NCBI RefSeq assembly: GCF_005887635.2
Contig: NZ_CP040818.1
Span: 990,001 to 1,054,000 of the forward strand
Reading direction: 5' to 3'
Origin: Paroceanicella profunda
Lineage (GTDB): Bacteria; Pseudomonadota; Alphaproteobacteria; Rhodobacterales; Rhodobacteraceae
Length of the DNA stretch: 64,000 nucleotides
The position numbers were made by a program, and so were the translations under genes. A model generated the notes under the pieces. It was not told the origin of the DNA and did no database searches. It saw only the letters and a list, made by a program, of their open reading frames with translations. Position 1 is the stretch's first letter. Every line of letters begins with the position of its first letter. Positions 26,252 to 35,949 of this stretch are shown piece after piece.

Positions 26252-27358
26252 ATGAGCACGGAACACCAGACCATCCGCCCCCAGCCGGGCATTCTCGACA
26301 TCGCGCCCTACGTGGGCGGCGAGAGCAGCCTCAAGGGCGTGAACCGGGTCATCAAGCTGTCCTCGAACGAGAACCCGCACGGGCCCAGCCCGCGCGCCAT
26401 CGCGGCCTTCCGCGACACGGCCGCCTCCCTCGCGCTCTACCCCGACGGCGGCCATGCCGGCCTGCGCCGTGCCATCGCCGAGGTGCAGGGGCTGGACGCG
26501 GAGCGGGTGATCTGCGGCGCGGGCTCCGACGAGATCATCTCCCTGCTCTGCCAGGCCTATGCTGGCCCGGGCGACGAGGTGATCCACACCGAGCACGGCT
26601 TCTCCATGTACCGGCTCTGCGCCCTCGCCAACGGCGCCACCCCGGTGGAGGTGCGCGAGCGCGAGCGGGTGACGGACGTGGACGCCATCCTCGCCGCCTG
26701 CACCGAGCGCACGAAGCTCGTCTTCCTCGCGGACCCGAACAACCCCACCGGCACGCTGGCCGGTGCGGGCGAGCTCGCCCGGCTCGCCGCCGGCCTGCCG
26801 CCGCAGGCGCTGCTGGTGATCGACGGCGCCTATGCCGAATACGTGCGCGCGCCGGGTTATGACGCCGGCCTCGCGCTGGTCGAGGGCCGCGACAACGTGG
26901 TGATGACCCGCACCTTCTCCAAGATCCACGGGCTCGCGGCGCTGCGCGTGGGCTGGGGCTACGGCCCGGCGCATGTGATCGACGTGCTGGCCCGGGTGCG
27001 CGGGCCGTTCAACGTCTCGCTCCCGGCCCTCGCGGCCGCCGAAGCCGCGATGCGCGACGTGGAGTACACCAGCCATTGCGTGGTGCAGAACGAGGTCTGG
27101 CGCGACTGGCTGGCCAAGGAACTGCGCCGCCACGGCGTGCCGTCCGACCCCGCGCACGGGAACTTCATCCTCGCGCGCTTCGACAGCCCGGAAACGGCCC
27201 TCGCCTGCGACGAGGCCCTGCGCCGCCGCGGGCTGATCGTGCGCCGGGTGGCGGGCTATGGCCTGCCGGACTGCCTGCGCCTCACCGTGGGCGACGCGGA
27301 CGCCTGCCGCCTGCTGGCCGAGGCCATCGGCGCCTTCATGACGGGAACGCATCCATGA
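26252..27358 (+). CDS. hisC: Histidinol-phosphate aminotransferase (HisC; may also serve aromatic amino acids)
   Basis: A 368-residue fold-I PLP aminotransferase. The visible motifs are [12 protein letters not shown], the PLP-binding [19 protein letters not shown], the Schiff-base lysine K224 in [17 protein letters not shown], and the C-terminal arginine motif. HisC converts imidazole-acetol phosphate to histidinol phosphate. Here it is translationally coupled (ATGA) to a TyrA-type dehydrogenase, an arrangement common in Alphaproteobacteria. This suggests the enzyme also transaminates prephenate, phenylpyruvate or 4-hydroxyphenylpyruvate. No other his gene is nearby. Confidence 0.9.
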   Translation: MSTEHQTIRPQPGILDIAPYVGGESSLKGVNRVIKLSSNENPHGPSPRAIAAFRDTAASLALYPDGGHAGLRRAIAEVQGLDAERVICGAGSDEIISLLCQAYAGPGDEVIHTEHGFSMYRLCALANGATPVEVRERERVTDVDAILAACTERTKLVFLADPNNPTGTLAGAGELARLAAGLPPQALLVIDGAYAEYVRAPGYDAGLALVEGRDNVVMTRTFSKIHGLAALRVGWGYGPAHVIDVLARVRGPFNVSLPALAAAEAAMRDVEYTSHCVVQNEVWRDWLAKELRRHGVPSDPAHGNFILARFDSPETALACDEALRRRGLIVRRVAGYGLPDCLRLTVGDADACRLLAEAIGAFMTGTHP

Positions 27359-28281
27359 CCACGCAGCCTTTCCGCCACGTGGCGCTGATCGGGCTGGGGC
27401 TGATCGCCTCCTCGATCTCCCACGCCCTGCGCCGCACCGGGCACGACCTGCGCATCACCGGCTACGCGCGCTCCGCGGCCACCCGGCACCGGGCGGCGGA
27501 ACTGGGTCTCTGCGAGGTGCGCGACAGCGCGGCGGAGGCCGCGGCCGGCGCCGATCTCGTCATCCTCTGCGTTCCCATGGGCGCGATGGAGCAGGTGGCA
27601 CGCGAGATCGCCCCCGTGCTCACCCCCGGCACCGTGGTCTCCGACGTGGGTTCGGTGAAGGCCTCCGTGCTGGAAGCGGTGGCCCCGCACATGCCCACCG
27701 GTGTCACCTTCATTCCCGCGCATCCCATTGCCGGCACGGAACATTCCGGCCCGGACGCGGGCTTCGCGGAGCTGTTCGACAACCGCTGGTGCCTGATCAC
27801 CCCCTCGCAGGACACCAACCCGGCGGAGATCGCGCGCCTGCGCGTCTTCTGGGAAGAGCTCGGCGCCCGGGTGGACGAGATGGAAGCCGCGCATCACGAT
27901 CTCGTGCTTGCCGTCACCTCCCATGCGCCCCATCTCATCGCCTACACCATGGTCGGCGTTGCGGATGATCTGAGACGCGTGACAAACAGTGAAGTCATCC
28001 AGTATTCTGCTGCCGGGTTTCGGGATTTCACACGCATTGCCGCGTCGGATCCGACGATGTGGCGCGATGTGTTCCTGACCAACAAGGACGCGACGCTGGA
28101 AATTCTCGGGCGGTTCACGGAAGAACTCTTCGCCCTTCAGCGCGCGATTCGAACAGGGGACGGAGACATGCTGCACGCCTATTTCACCCGGACACGCGCC
28201 ATCCGGCGCAGCATCGTCCAGGCCGGGCAGGACACCGACGCACCGGATTTCGGCCGCCACACCCGGAAGAGCAGCCGTTGA
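27355..28281 (+). CDS. tyrA: Prephenate/cyclohexadienyl dehydrogenase (TyrA family)
   Basis: A 308-residue NAD(P)-dependent dehydrogenase with the nucleotide fold at the N-terminus ([13 protein letters not shown]), a conserved [11 protein letters not shown] segment, and the helical dimerisation domain beyond about residue 170 ([11 protein letters not shown]). It oxidatively decarboxylates prephenate and/or arogenate in tyrosine synthesis. It overlaps the hisC stop by 4 bp (ATGA). Its own stop overlaps a TTG start of the next gene. Which cyclohexadiene is preferred is not readable from the sequence. Confidence 0.9.
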   Translation: MTTQPFRHVALIGLGLIASSISHALRRTGHDLRITGYARSAATRHRAAELGLCEVRDSAAEAAAGADLVILCVPMGAMEQVAREIAPVLTPGTVVSDVGSVKASVLEAVAPHMPTGVTFIPAHPIAGTEHSGPDAGFAELFDNRWCLITPSQDTNPAEIARLRVFWEELGARVDEMEAAHHDLVLAVTSHAPHLIAYTMVGVADDLRRVTNSEVIQYSAAGFRDFTRIAASDPTMWRDVFLTNKDATLEILGRFTEELFALQRAIRTGDGDMLHAYFTRTRAIRRSIVQAGQDTDAPDFGRHTRKSSR

Positions 28282-29990
28282 GGCTGCGTCTCGCCGCGGC
28301 GCTGGCCGCGCTGGTTGCCTTCTCTGCAGCCGCTCCGGCGCAGCAGGCAACCCCGACACCTCCCGAAACCGGGGTGAACGTCACCCCTTTGCCGAAGCTG
28401 GACCTCGCGCCCGCCGGAACCGGCGCGGACGCCGCGCGCAGCGATCTCGCGCCGCTGACCGGCAGCGCGAACCCGGGGACGGCCGCCGGCACCCTGCCCG
28501 ACGCCATCCGCTCCGCGGTGGAAACCCCGCAGGCCGAGGGCGCGCCGCAGCCCGCGGCCACCCCGGATGCCGCACCGGCCACGCGGGCCGCGCAGCAGGA
28601 CACCCCGGCTCCGCAAGCCGCCCCTGGCCCGACGGCGGCCCCCCGCGCGCCGGCCGTCGCCTCCGAGGCCGCGCCCGCCGCCTCTCCGGCCGCTTCGGCT
28701 GAAACGGCACCGGCCCCGGCAGCATCGCCCGCCGGAACGGCATCCGACACCGCGGCACCTTCGGCCGATGCCACGTCCACCGCCGCACCTTCCCCCGAAG
28801 CGCCGGCGACCGCCGCGCCCGATCGGGCCACCCCGGAGACGGCCACCGCGCCGGCCCGGGCCCCGGCGCCGAACCCCTCCGTGGCCCGCGAGAGCGCCAC
28901 GCCGCGCGCCGCCCCGCGCTCGGCGCGCACGCCCTCGGCCCCCGAGACCGCCGCCGCGCCCAGCAAGGCTCCGGCCGCCGCGCTGCCGGCTCCGCAGAAC
29001 GCGAACCAGCCGCGCCAGCGCCCGGGCACGTCCACGGCCCCCACCGTGGCCGCCAGTCCGGAGAAGCCGGGGGCGGCGGCGCGGCCCGGCCCGGCCGCGC
29101 CGCAGGACAGCCGCCAGCCGGCCCGTGCCACCGGCACCACCGGCCAGGCACCGCGCGAAGCCGCACCGCCGCAGCGCCGCCCCGCCACCGCGCCCGTCCA
29201 GGGCGCGGCTCCCGGACAGGACCCGTCCGGAACAGCGGCCGGCGGCACAGCCCCGGCCGCTTTTTCGTCGCCCACGCAGGGGCTTCCCGCTCCGCACCCG
29301 TCCTATCCCCTGGGCGTGGCCGCGAGCAGCCCCCAGGCCCCGCGCGTCGCCAGCCGACCGCGGCCGCGCGGCGCGGTGCCGCTGCGCGCGGCCGGGCGCA
29401 ACACCGGGCCGGAGCGCATCACCTTCGCCGCCGCGCGGCCCTCGGCGCGGGCCCGCACCCCGTCGGGCGCGATGATCTGCGATGACCCCCGCCTCTCCGG
29501 GCAGGCCGTCACCCAGATCGTGAGCGCCGAGCCCGGCTGCGGCATCGCCCAGCCGGTCCGGGTCACGGAAGTGTCCGGCGTGCGGCTCAGCCGGCCGATC
29601 ACGGTGAATTGCCGGCTGGCCTCGCGCCTCGCGGACTGGATGGAGGACAGCGCCGTGCCCGCCGCGCTGTCACTGGGCACCGAGCTGGTGTCGGTCGACA
29701 CCGTCGCCTCCTATTCCTGTCGGCCGCGGAACAACCGCGCCGGGGCGAAAGTGTCGGAGCATGGCCGGGGCAACGCCGTCGACATCGCGGCCTTCAACCT
29801 GGCCAATGGCCGGCAGGTGACGGTTCTGGAGGGATGGCAGTCCGGACGCGACCGGCCCTTCCTCGCGGCGCTGCACAAGCGCGCCTGCGGGCCGTTCGGC
29901 ACGGTTCTGGGGCCGAATTCGGACCGGTATCACCGCAACCACTTCCACCTCGACATCGCCGAGCACAGCAACGGCGCCTACTGCCGCTGA
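28278..29990 (+). CDS. Secreted extensin-like protein with a long Ala/Pro linker and a C-terminal LAS-type metallopeptidase-like domain
   Basis: A 570-residue protein. I place the start at TTG 28278, which overlaps the tyrA stop. GGAAGAG lies just upstream and translation gives a clean signal peptide ([20 protein letters not shown], cut after AQ). Residues about 25-395 are low-complexity Ala/Pro/Thr-rich, like a cell-envelope-spanning linker. Residues 399-570 form the extensin-like C-terminal domain (PF06904). It has S493-x-H495-x-x-G-x-A-x-D502 and HFH ending at H557, the zinc ligands of LAS peptidases (VanY/MepA-like). A peptidoglycan-related role is plausible but unproven. The linker has strong GC3 bias and open shadows on both strands. 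Confidence 0.8.
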   Translation: MRLRLAAALAALVAFSAAAPAQQATPTPPETGVNVTPLPKLDLAPAGTGADAARSDLAPLTGSANPGTAAGTLPDAIRSAVETPQAEGAPQPAATPDAAPATRAAQQDTPAPQAAPGPTAAPRAPAVASEAAPAASPAASAETAPAPAASPAGTASDTAAPSADATSTAAPSPEAPATAAPDRATPETATAPARAPAPNPSVARESATPRAAPRSARTPSAPETAAAPSKAPAAALPAPQNANQPRQRPGTSTAPTVAASPEKPGAAARPGPAAPQDSRQPARATGTTGQAPREAAPPQRRPATAPVQGAAPGQDPSGTAAGGTAPAAFSSPTQGLPAPHPSYPLGVAASSPQAPRVASRPRPRGAVPLRAAGRNTGPERITFAAARPSARARTPSGAMICDDPRLSGQAVTQIVSAEPGCGIAQPVRVTEVSGVRLSRPITVNCRLASRLADWMEDSAVPAALSLGTELVSVDTVASYSCRPRNNRAGAKVSEHGRGNAVDIAAFNLANGRQVTVLEGWQSGRDRPFLAALHKRACGPFGTVLGPNSDRYHRNHFHLDIAEHSNGAYCR

Positions 29991-30389
29991 GCGCGGCACC
30001 GCGGGCCGGCCGGGGCATTCGCAACCGGCCGGCCCCGGAGCGGCTGCCGGGCGCAACCGGCCGGAACGGCCGCGCGACCGAGGCAGGGGGAGTGGTGCCC
30101 TTCAGCAGGCCCGGCGCGCGCGGGCACGGGCCCTTGCCGCTCCGAGAAATCACTTTTCAACAGGTGCGGAGATCGGGGGTATCCCGGCAGGCCTCACGGC
30201 AGCGCACGCAATTGCGTGCGACCCTGTCGCACCATGTGCCCGGACGTGCTGCCGCGGAAAGCCCCTCAGGGGCTCTCAGGGGGAGGATCTCAGCGCCTGA
30301 ACCGGTCCGGCACACGGGGGGAGACCGAAGCGGGCTGACAGAGCGCCGCTGCGGCCCGGGCCGGCCCTGCATGTCCCGGCCCGGGCGCC
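29991..30389. other. Convergent spacer with several dyads
   Basis: About 400 bp between the stops of the extensin-like gene and lolA. I see no gene. It holds an 18-bp perfect palindrome (30203-30220), a hairpin AGCCCC-TCA-GGGGCT (30260-30274), and a short AT-rich patch at 30148-30170. Confidence 0.5.
30203..30220. repeat. 18-bp perfect palindrome CGCACGCAATTGCGTGCG
   Basis: A perfect dyad without spacer in the gene-free region between convergent genes. Having no loop, it is more like a double-stranded protein-binding site than an RNA terminator. It could also be a coincidental product of GC-rich sequence, although the AATT centre argues against simple composition. Confidence 0.5.
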
Positions 30390-31001
30390 TCAGCGCCCCT
30401 TGCGGTCCATCTCGGCGGATTCGATGCTGAACAGCGAGCGTTCGAGCTGCACGCCGCGGCGCATCTCGGAGAGCACGACAGTGGTGATGCCGCCGTTCTC
30501 GTCCCGCACGATCCACTGGCGCAGCTCCAGCGGGTTGTCGGAGAACACCATGGTGATGTCGCCCTTCCTCGGCGCGTCGGGGTCCAGCGCGCGGACGCGC
30601 AGCTGGCCGCCCTCGCGCTCCACGCTCTGCACCGCGCCTTCGCGGGCCAGGTCCACGCGGTCGCGCAGGATGAGGTCCAGCGGCGTCTCCCCCAGCGGGT
30701 AGCGCTGCGCGCCGGCGTTGGAGGCCCGGTCCACCACCGCCACCCAGGTGCCGTCGGAGACGACCACCGCCGGGTTCGGCGGGGCGTATTCGAACCGCAT
30801 CAGGCCGGGCTTGCGGATGTAGAACTTCCCTTCCGAGATCGACCCGTCCGGGTTGGTCTGGATGAAGCTCCCCTCCATGGTGGTGAGACCGTTGAGGTAG
30901 TTCGAGATCCGCTGGACATCGGCTCCGCTCTGCGCTGAAGCGCCGGTGGCAGCCAGAAGGGCGATTGCGGCCATGCCGCCGAGAAAACTGCGCTTGTTCA
31001 T
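30390..31001 (-). CDS. lolA: Outer-membrane lipoprotein carrier protein LolA
   Basis: A 203-residue periplasmic chaperone carrying lipoproteins from the LolCDE complex to the outer membrane. The N-terminal signal peptide is KRSFLGGMAAIALLAATGASA. The LolA fold pattern follows: ISNYLNGLTTMEGSFIQ, GKFYIRKPGLMRFEY, DGTWVAVVDRASNAG and YPLGETPLDLIL. The ATG at 31001 is chosen; an in-frame ATG at 31025 would lengthen the signal peptide by eight residues (MARSYLRG). It lies 53 bp after dxs and may be read from the same transcript. Confidence 0.88.
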   Translation of the reverse strand: MNKRSFLGGMAAIALLAATGASAQSGADVQRISNYLNGLTTMEGSFIQTNPDGSISEGKFYIRKPGLMRFEYAPPNPAVVVSDGTWVAVVDRASNAGAQRYPLGETPLDLILRDRVDLAREGAVQSVEREGGQLRVRALDPDAPRKGDITMVFSDNPLELRQWIVRDENGGITTVVLSEMRRGVQLERSLFSIESAEMDRKGR

Positions 31002-31054
31002 GCCCCTGAGATAGCTCCTCGCCATGGGAATTCCAGCCTCGCGCCCGGGCACAT

Positions 31055-32989
31055 TCACGCGAGCCCGCGCCGGGCGGTGATCCGCGCGACGCCCAGGGCC
31101 TCGAGCACCTTCGCCTCGATGTCCGGCGCCTGCATGGCGGCGGCTGCATACATGGCGGCCGGGCTGTCCTGGTCGATGAACGTGTCGGGCAGCACCATCA
31201 TGCGGAACTTCAGCCCGGCGTCGAACACGCCCTCGTCGGCCAGAAGCTGCGCGACCTGCGCGCCGAAGCCGCCCGCGGCGCCCTCCTCGATGGTGATCAG
31301 CGCCTCGTGCTCCCGCGCGAGGCGCAGGATCAGCTCGCGGTCCAGCGGCTTGGCGAAGCGTGCATCGGCGATGGTGGGGGAGATGCCCCGCGCCAGCAGC
31401 GCCTCGCGCGCGGCGAGGCATTCCGGCAGGCGCGCGCCGAAGGAGAGGATCGCCACGCGGCTGCCCTCGGTGATCACCCGTCCGCGGCCGATCTCCAGCG
31501 GCTGGCCGCGCTCGGGCATCTCCACGCCCGAGCCCTCGCCACGCGGGAAGCGGAAGGCCGAGGGCCGGTCATCGAGCGCCGCGGCGGTGGCCACCATGTG
31601 CACCAGCTCCGCCTCGTCCGCCGCCGCCATCACCACGAAGCCGGGCAGGTTGGCGAGGAAGGCCACGTCGAAGGCGCCGGCGTGGGTGGGCCCGTCGGCC
31701 CCCACCAGCCCGGCGCGGTCGATGGCGAAGCGCACCGGCAGGCGCTGGATGGCCACGTCATGCACCACCTGGTCGTAGCCGCGCTGCAGGAAGGTGGAGT
31801 AGATGGCGCAGAAGGGTTTCAGCCCGCCCGCCGCCATGCCGGCGGCGAAGGTCACCGCATGCTGCTCGGCGATGCCGACATCGAAGCAGCGGCGCGGGAA
31901 ACGCTCGGCGAAGAGGTTCAGCCCGGTGCCGTCCGGCATCGCGGCGGTGACGGCGACGATCTTGCCGTCCGCCTCCGCCTCGCGCACCAGCGACTTGGCG
32001 AAGACGGAGGTGAAGGAGGGCGCGTTGGAGGGCGATTTCTTCTGCTCGCCGGTGAGCACGTCGAACTTCGCCGTGGCATGGCCGCGGTCGCGCGCGCGCT
32101 CGGCGGGAGCGTAGCCCTTGCCCTTCTGGGTGATGGCGTGGATCAGCACCGGCCCGTCGGCCCGGGCCTTCACCGTGCGCAGCACCGCGAGGAGCTGCTC
32201 CATGTCATGCCCGTCCACCGGGCCGATGTAGGAAAAGCCCAGCTCCTCGAACAGCGTGCCGCCCACGGTGACGGATTTCAGCAGCTCCTTCGCGCGCCGC
32301 GCGCCTTCCTGGAAGGGGAAGGGCAGAAGCTGGGTGAGGCCCTTGGCCGCCGATTTCATCTCCTGGAAGGGCGCGCCGGCATAGAGGCGCGAGAGATAGG
32401 CCGACATCGCCCCCACCGGCGGCGCGATGGACATCTCGTTGTCGTTGAGGATCACGATCAGCCGGCGGCCCATGTGGCCGGCGTTGTTCAGCGCCTCATA
32501 GGCCATGCCGGCGGAGATGGCGCCGTCGCCGATCACCGCGATCGCATCGCCCAGCCCGCCCTCGCACGTGCCGCCCAGGTCCCGCGCGGTGGCAAAGCCG
32601 AGGGCGGCGGAGATGGAGGTGGAGGAATGCGCGGCCCCGAAGGGGTCATACACGCTCTCCGCGCGCTTGGTGAAGCCGGAGAGCCCGCCGCCCGAGCGCA
32701 GGGTGCGGATGCGCTCGCGCCGGCCGGTGAGGATCTTGTGCGGGTAGCACTGGTGGCCCACGTCCCAGATCAGCTTGTCGCGCGGGGTATCGAACACGGC
32801 GTGCAGCGCCACGGTGAGCTCGACCACGCCCAGCCCGGCGCCCAGGTGCCCGCCGGTGACCGAGACGGCAGAGATGGTCTCCGCGCGCAGCTCGGAGGCG
32901 AGGCGGGTGAGCTCGGGGTCGGTGAACGCCTTCAGGTCGGCGGGTTCGGACACGCGGTCGAGCAGCGGGGTGGCCGGCCTGTCGCTCAT
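31055..32989 (-). CDS. dxs: 1-deoxy-D-xylulose-5-phosphate synthase
   Basis: A 644-residue ThDP enzyme that condenses pyruvate and glyceraldehyde 3-phosphate, the first step of the MEP isoprenoid route. The visible motifs are [14 protein letters not shown], the ThDP motif [17 protein letters not shown] with the partner ILNDN, the catalytic [17 protein letters not shown], and the C-terminal transketolase domain. It is downstream of ispA by 66 bp and likely in one operon with xseB-ispA, so precursor and prenyl chain synthesis are co-expressed. Confidence 0.97.
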   Translation of the reverse strand: MSDRPATPLLDRVSEPADLKAFTDPELTRLASELRAETISAVSVTGGHLGAGLGVVELTVALHAVFDTPRDKLIWDVGHQCYPHKILTGRRERIRTLRSGGGLSGFTKRAESVYDPFGAAHSSTSISAALGFATARDLGGTCEGGLGDAIAVIGDGAISAGMAYEALNNAGHMGRRLIVILNDNEMSIAPPVGAMSAYLSRLYAGAPFQEMKSAAKGLTQLLPFPFQEGARRAKELLKSVTVGGTLFEELGFSYIGPVDGHDMEQLLAVLRTVKARADGPVLIHAITQKGKGYAPAERARDRGHATAKFDVLTGEQKKSPSNAPSFTSVFAKSLVREAEADGKIVAVTAAMPDGTGLNLFAERFPRRCFDVGIAEQHAVTFAAGMAAGGLKPFCAIYSTFLQRGYDQVVHDVAIQRLPVRFAIDRAGLVGADGPTHAGAFDVAFLANLPGFVVMAAADEAELVHMVATAAALDDRPSAFRFPRGEGSGVEMPERGQPLEIGRGRVITEGSRVAILSFGARLPECLAAREALLARGISPTIADARFAKPLDRELILRLAREHEALITIEEGAAGGFGAQVAQLLADEGVFDAGLKFRMMVLPDTFIDQDSPAAMYAAAAMQAPDIEAKVLEALGVARITARRGLA

Positions 32990-33055
32990 GGGTCCTCGTC
33001 CTTCCGTCTGGGTTCCTGTCGCTCCGGCCCCCGGGGGAGGGGGCGGAGAAGGGGG

Positions 33056-33955
33056 TCAGCTCTGCCGCGCCACGGCGAAGCGGGCGGCCTCGCGCAGCGG
33101 GTCCGCCACGGCGCCGAAGCGGTCCAGCCGCGCCGTGGCCTGTGCCACGAGCAGATCGGCCTGCCGCGCCGCCTCGTCAAGGCCGAGCAGGCTGACGAAG
33201 GTGGCTTTTCCGGCCGCGGCATCCTTGCGCAGGCGCTTTCCGGCCAGGGCGGGGTCTCCGGCGACATCGAGGATGTCGTCGCGGATCTGGAAGGCCCGGC
33301 CGAGCACCTCGGCATAGCCGTCCAGCGCCTCGATGTCCTCGACGCTGGCCCCGCCGAGCAGGGCACCGGCCCGGGTGGCGGCCCGGATGAGCGCACCGGT
33401 CTTGAGCGCCTGCAGCCGGCCGATCTCGGCGAGGCTGAGCGGGCTGCCCGCGGTCTCCGCGGCAATGTCGATCGCCTGGCCGCCCACCATGCCGCGCTGG
33501 CCGGAGGCCCGGGCGAGATCGAGGCAGAGCGCCGCGCGCACCGCGCCGTCGGGATGCGTGTCCGGGTGCGCGAGGATCTCGAAGGCAAGCGACTGCAGCG
33601 CGTCCCCGGCCAGAACGGCCGTCGCCTCGTCCCACTTCACGTGAACGGTGGGCTGGCCGCGGCGCAGGCTGTCATCGTCCATGCAGGGCAGGTCGTCATG
33701 CACCAGCGAATAGGCGTGCAGGCATTCCAGCGCCACGGCGGCGCGCTCCGCCCGCTCCGGCGCGACATCGTAGATCGCCGCGGAGGAGACCACCAGGAAG
33801 CCGCGCAGCCGCTTCCCGCCGCCCAGCACCGCGTGGCGCATCGCGGCGGCCACCTGCCCCTCGGGCCCGGCCGGCAGCGGCAGCAGCGCCTCGGCGCGGC
33901 GCTCCACGCGCTCGGCCGTGCGCGTCAATATGTCGACGAAACTCACCGTGAGCAT
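33056..33955 (-). CDS. ispA: Polyprenyl (farnesyl/geranyl-type) diphosphate synthase
   Basis: A 299-residue trans-prenyltransferase building farnesyl diphosphate from IPP and DMAPP. The first aspartate-rich motif is HDDLPCMDDDSLRRG and the second is FQIRDDILD. GGGKRLRGFL binds IPP. The start is the ATG at 33955, 2 bp after the xseB stop; the track-long N-terminus is a shadow of xseB. The short-chain insertion between the first two aspartates (DDLPCMDD) matches bacterial FPP synthases. Confidence 0.95.
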   Translation of the reverse strand: MLTVSFVDILTRTAERVERRAEALLPLPAGPEGQVAAAMRHAVLGGGKRLRGFLVVSSAAIYDVAPERAERAAVALECLHAYSLVHDDLPCMDDDSLRRGQPTVHVKWDEATAVLAGDALQSLAFEILAHPDTHPDGAVRAALCLDLARASGQRGMVGGQAIDIAAETAGSPLSLAEIGRLQALKTGALIRAATRAGALLGGASVEDIEALDGYAEVLGRAFQIRDDILDVAGDPALAGKRLRKDAAAGKATFVSLLGLDEAARQADLLVAQATARLDRFGAVADPLREAARFAVARQS

Positions 33956-33957
33956 GA

Positions 33958-34200
33958 TCAGGAAATATCCACCGCTCGCGCGGAAGCGGGCTTTCCGTCC
34001 GGGCCGAGGGTGATCTGGGCGACCTTCTCCTCGGCGGCGGCGAGCTTGCCTTCGCAATGCTTGCGCAACTCGGCGCCCCGCTCGTAGAGCGCAATGGATT
34101 CCTCGAGCGGCACGGCGCCGGACTCCAGTTGCCCCACCACCTGTTCGAGCGCGGACATCGCCTCCTCGAAACTCATTTCCGCCACCGGCTTCGCGGTCAT
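33958..34200 (-). CDS. xseB: Exodeoxyribonuclease VII small subunit
   Basis: An 80-residue protein with the XseB pattern MSFEEAMSALEQVVGQLESG and VPLEESIALYERG, followed by a coiled-coil-forming tail. It binds the large subunit XseA in the single-strand exonuclease. Its ATG overlaps the stop of the deacetylase-like gene by 4 bp and its stop is 2 bp before ispA, a tightly coupled block usual in Rhodobacterales. Confidence 0.95.
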   Translation of the reverse strand: MTAKPVAEMSFEEAMSALEQVVGQLESGAVPLEESIALYERGAELRKHCEGKLAAAEEKVAQITLGPDGKPASARAVDIS

Positions 34201-35132
34201 TGGCCCCGCTCCATCAACACAGATACATGCGCGGCCACCGAGGCCGCGAGTCCCTCAAGGTCATAGCCGCCTTCGAGACTGGATACCAGCCTGCCCCCGC
34301 AATGCGCCTCCGCAATGTCGCAAAGACGTTCCGTCACCCATGCGAAATCCTCCGGGCCCCAGTCCAGCATGGCCAGGGGGTCGTCGCGATGAGCGTCGAA
34401 CCCGGCGGAAACCAGCACGAGTTCCGGACGGAAGGCGTCCAGCGCCGGCAGCACCAGCTCCTCCATCCGGGCGCGGAAATACGCCCCGTCGGAGTGCGGC
34501 GGCAGCGGCACGTTGAGCACCTGGCCATGTGCGCCGCGCTCGGACTGCGCGCCGCTGCCGGGAAACAGCGGCCGCTGGTGGGTGGAGGCGAAGAGCACGC
34601 GCGCCTCGTCCCACAGCAGGTCCTGGGTGCCGTTGCCGTGGTGGACGTCGAAATCCACGATCGCGACGCGGGCGAGCCCGCGCCGCTCCAGCGCGTGTTT
34701 CGCGGCGATGGCCACGGTGCCGAACAGGCAGAAGCCCATCGGCGTGCGCGCCTCCGCGTGGTGGCCCGGCGGGCGGCAGCCGACGAAGGCATTCGCCGCC
34801 TCCCCCGCCAGCACGAGATCGACCGCATGGATCGCCCCGCCGACCGCGCGCAGCGCCGCCGCCCATGTGCCCGGCGACATCCAGGTGTCCGCATCGAGCG
34901 GCACCAGCCCCTCCGACGGCCGGGCCATGCGGATGGCCGCGACATGCTCGGGCGGATGGGCCAGCAGCAAGTCCTGCTCCTGCGCCTTCGGGGCCTCGAC
35001 ATGGTGCAGCGTGGCGAATTGCGGGGTGCCCAGCACGCGCAGCACGGCCTGCATCCGGGCAATGCGCTCGGGGTGGCCCTCCGGCATCTCGTGGCGCAGG
35101 CAGTCCGGATGGGTCAGGAAGACAGTGGACAT
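34197..35132 (-). CDS. Histone deacetylase-family (class II/AcuC-like) amidohydrolase
   Basis: A 311-residue zinc amidohydrolase of the arginase-deacetylase superfamily. The visible motifs are RPPGHHAE (active-site histidines), VDFDVHHGNGTQ (Zn ligands Asp and His), SAGFDAHRDDP (Zn Asp) and LEGGYDLEGL with the transition-state Tyr. Bacterial relatives deacetylate acetylpolyamines or acetyl-lysine; the substrate here is unknown. The ATG at 35132 starts MSTVFLTHPDCLRHE. It heads the deacetylase-xseB-ispA-dxs group by overlap and may set its transcription. Confidence 0.9.
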   Translation of the reverse strand: MSTVFLTHPDCLRHEMPEGHPERIARMQAVLRVLGTPQFATLHHVEAPKAQEQDLLLAHPPEHVAAIRMARPSEGLVPLDADTWMSPGTWAAALRAVGGAIHAVDLVLAGEAANAFVGCRPPGHHAEARTPMGFCLFGTVAIAAKHALERRGLARVAIVDFDVHHGNGTQDLLWDEARVLFASTHQRPLFPGSGAQSERGAHGQVLNVPLPPHSDGAYFRARMEELVLPALDAFRPELVLVSAGFDAHRDDPLAMLDWGPEDFAWVTERLCDIAEAHCGGRLVSSLEGGYDLEGLAASVAAHVSVLMERGQ

Positions 35133-35234
35133 GGCTGGCGTCTCCGGGGGTCCCTGGGCAGTCGTGTTGGGGGAAACCATTAACCATTGCCCGGGGGCAC
35201 ACAAGCCCGGCCGGCGCCCGTCAGCCGGGGGGCG

Positions 35235-35948
35235 TCAGTCCGGGGTGAGCATGTAGCCCGCGCCGCGCACAGTCTGCAGGTAGCGCGGGGCCTTGGGGTC
35301 CTTCTCGATCTTGCGGCGCAGGCGGGTGATCTGCACGTCGACGGCGCGCTCCTGCGCGCCGCCCTCCGTCCGGCCCAGCTCCTCGACCAGCCGCACCCGG
35401 CTCACCGGTTCGTGCGGCGTGCCGGAGAGGATACGCATCAGCGCCACCTCGGTGGAGGTGAGGCGCACCTGCTCCTCACCGCGCCACAGCTCCGCCCGGC
35501 CCGCGTCATAGCGCACATCGCCCAGCATGAGCGCGCGGGGCAGCTGCGCCGGCGGCTCGGCCGGCGCCGAGCGGCGCAGGATGGCGTTCACCCGCAGCAG
35601 CAGCTCGCGCGGCTCGAAGGGCTTGGCGAGATAATCGTCCGCCCCGCGCTCCAGCCCGGTGATCCGGTCATCCGTGTCGCCCCGCGCGGTGAGCAGGATG
35701 ATCGGCGTGGCCAGCGTGCGGCGCAGCGACCGGGTGAGCTCGAACCCGTCCTCCCCCGGCATCATCACGTCCAGGATGATGAGATCGAATTCCAGCCCGC
35801 CCAGCAGCCGCCGCGCATGGGCGGCGTCCCGCGCAGGTGTCACCCAGAATCCGTTCCTGGCCAGAAACCGCGCGAGCAGCTTCCGGATCCTCTCGTCATC
35901 GTCGACGACCAGCACATGGGCATCGCGCCTGGTTTCTTCCGACGTCAC
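35235..35948 (-). CDS. petR: OmpR-family response regulator PetR
   Basis: A 237-residue regulator: a receiver domain (about 10-120) with VLVVDDDERI, phospho-acceptor Asp in IILDVMMPGEDG, LLTAR and the Lys of LAKPFEP, then an OmpR winged helix (about 140-235, VDVQITRLRRKIEKD and RYLQTVRGAGYML). I place the start at GTG 35948, one base after the petP stop and with GGGGAC upstream. A TTG at 35969 would overlap petP by 20 bp. No histidine kinase is adjacent. PetP-PetR are known from Rhodobacter capsulatus; the petABC genes do not follow here. Confidence 0.88.
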   Translation of the reverse strand: MTSEETRRDAHVLVVDDDERIRKLLARFLARNGFWVTPARDAAHARRLLGGLEFDLIILDVMMPGEDGFELTRSLRRTLATPIILLTARGDTDDRITGLERGADDYLAKPFEPRELLLRVNAILRRSAPAEPPAQLPRALMLGDVRYDAGRAELWRGEEQVRLTSTEVALMRILSGTPHEPVSRVRLVEELGRTEGGAQERAVDVQITRLRRKIEKDPKAPRYLQTVRGAGYMLTPD

Positions 35949-35949
35949 G

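Noticed and set aside
28179..29297. Antisense frames over the extensin-like gene
   Set aside because: Arg/Gly-rich mirror of the low-complexity Ala/Pro linker.
30382..30400. GGGCGC-CTCA-GCGCCC hairpin at the end of lolA
   Set aside because: It overlaps the coding end and the stop codon and has no T-tract on the lolA side; probably chance in GC-rich sequence.
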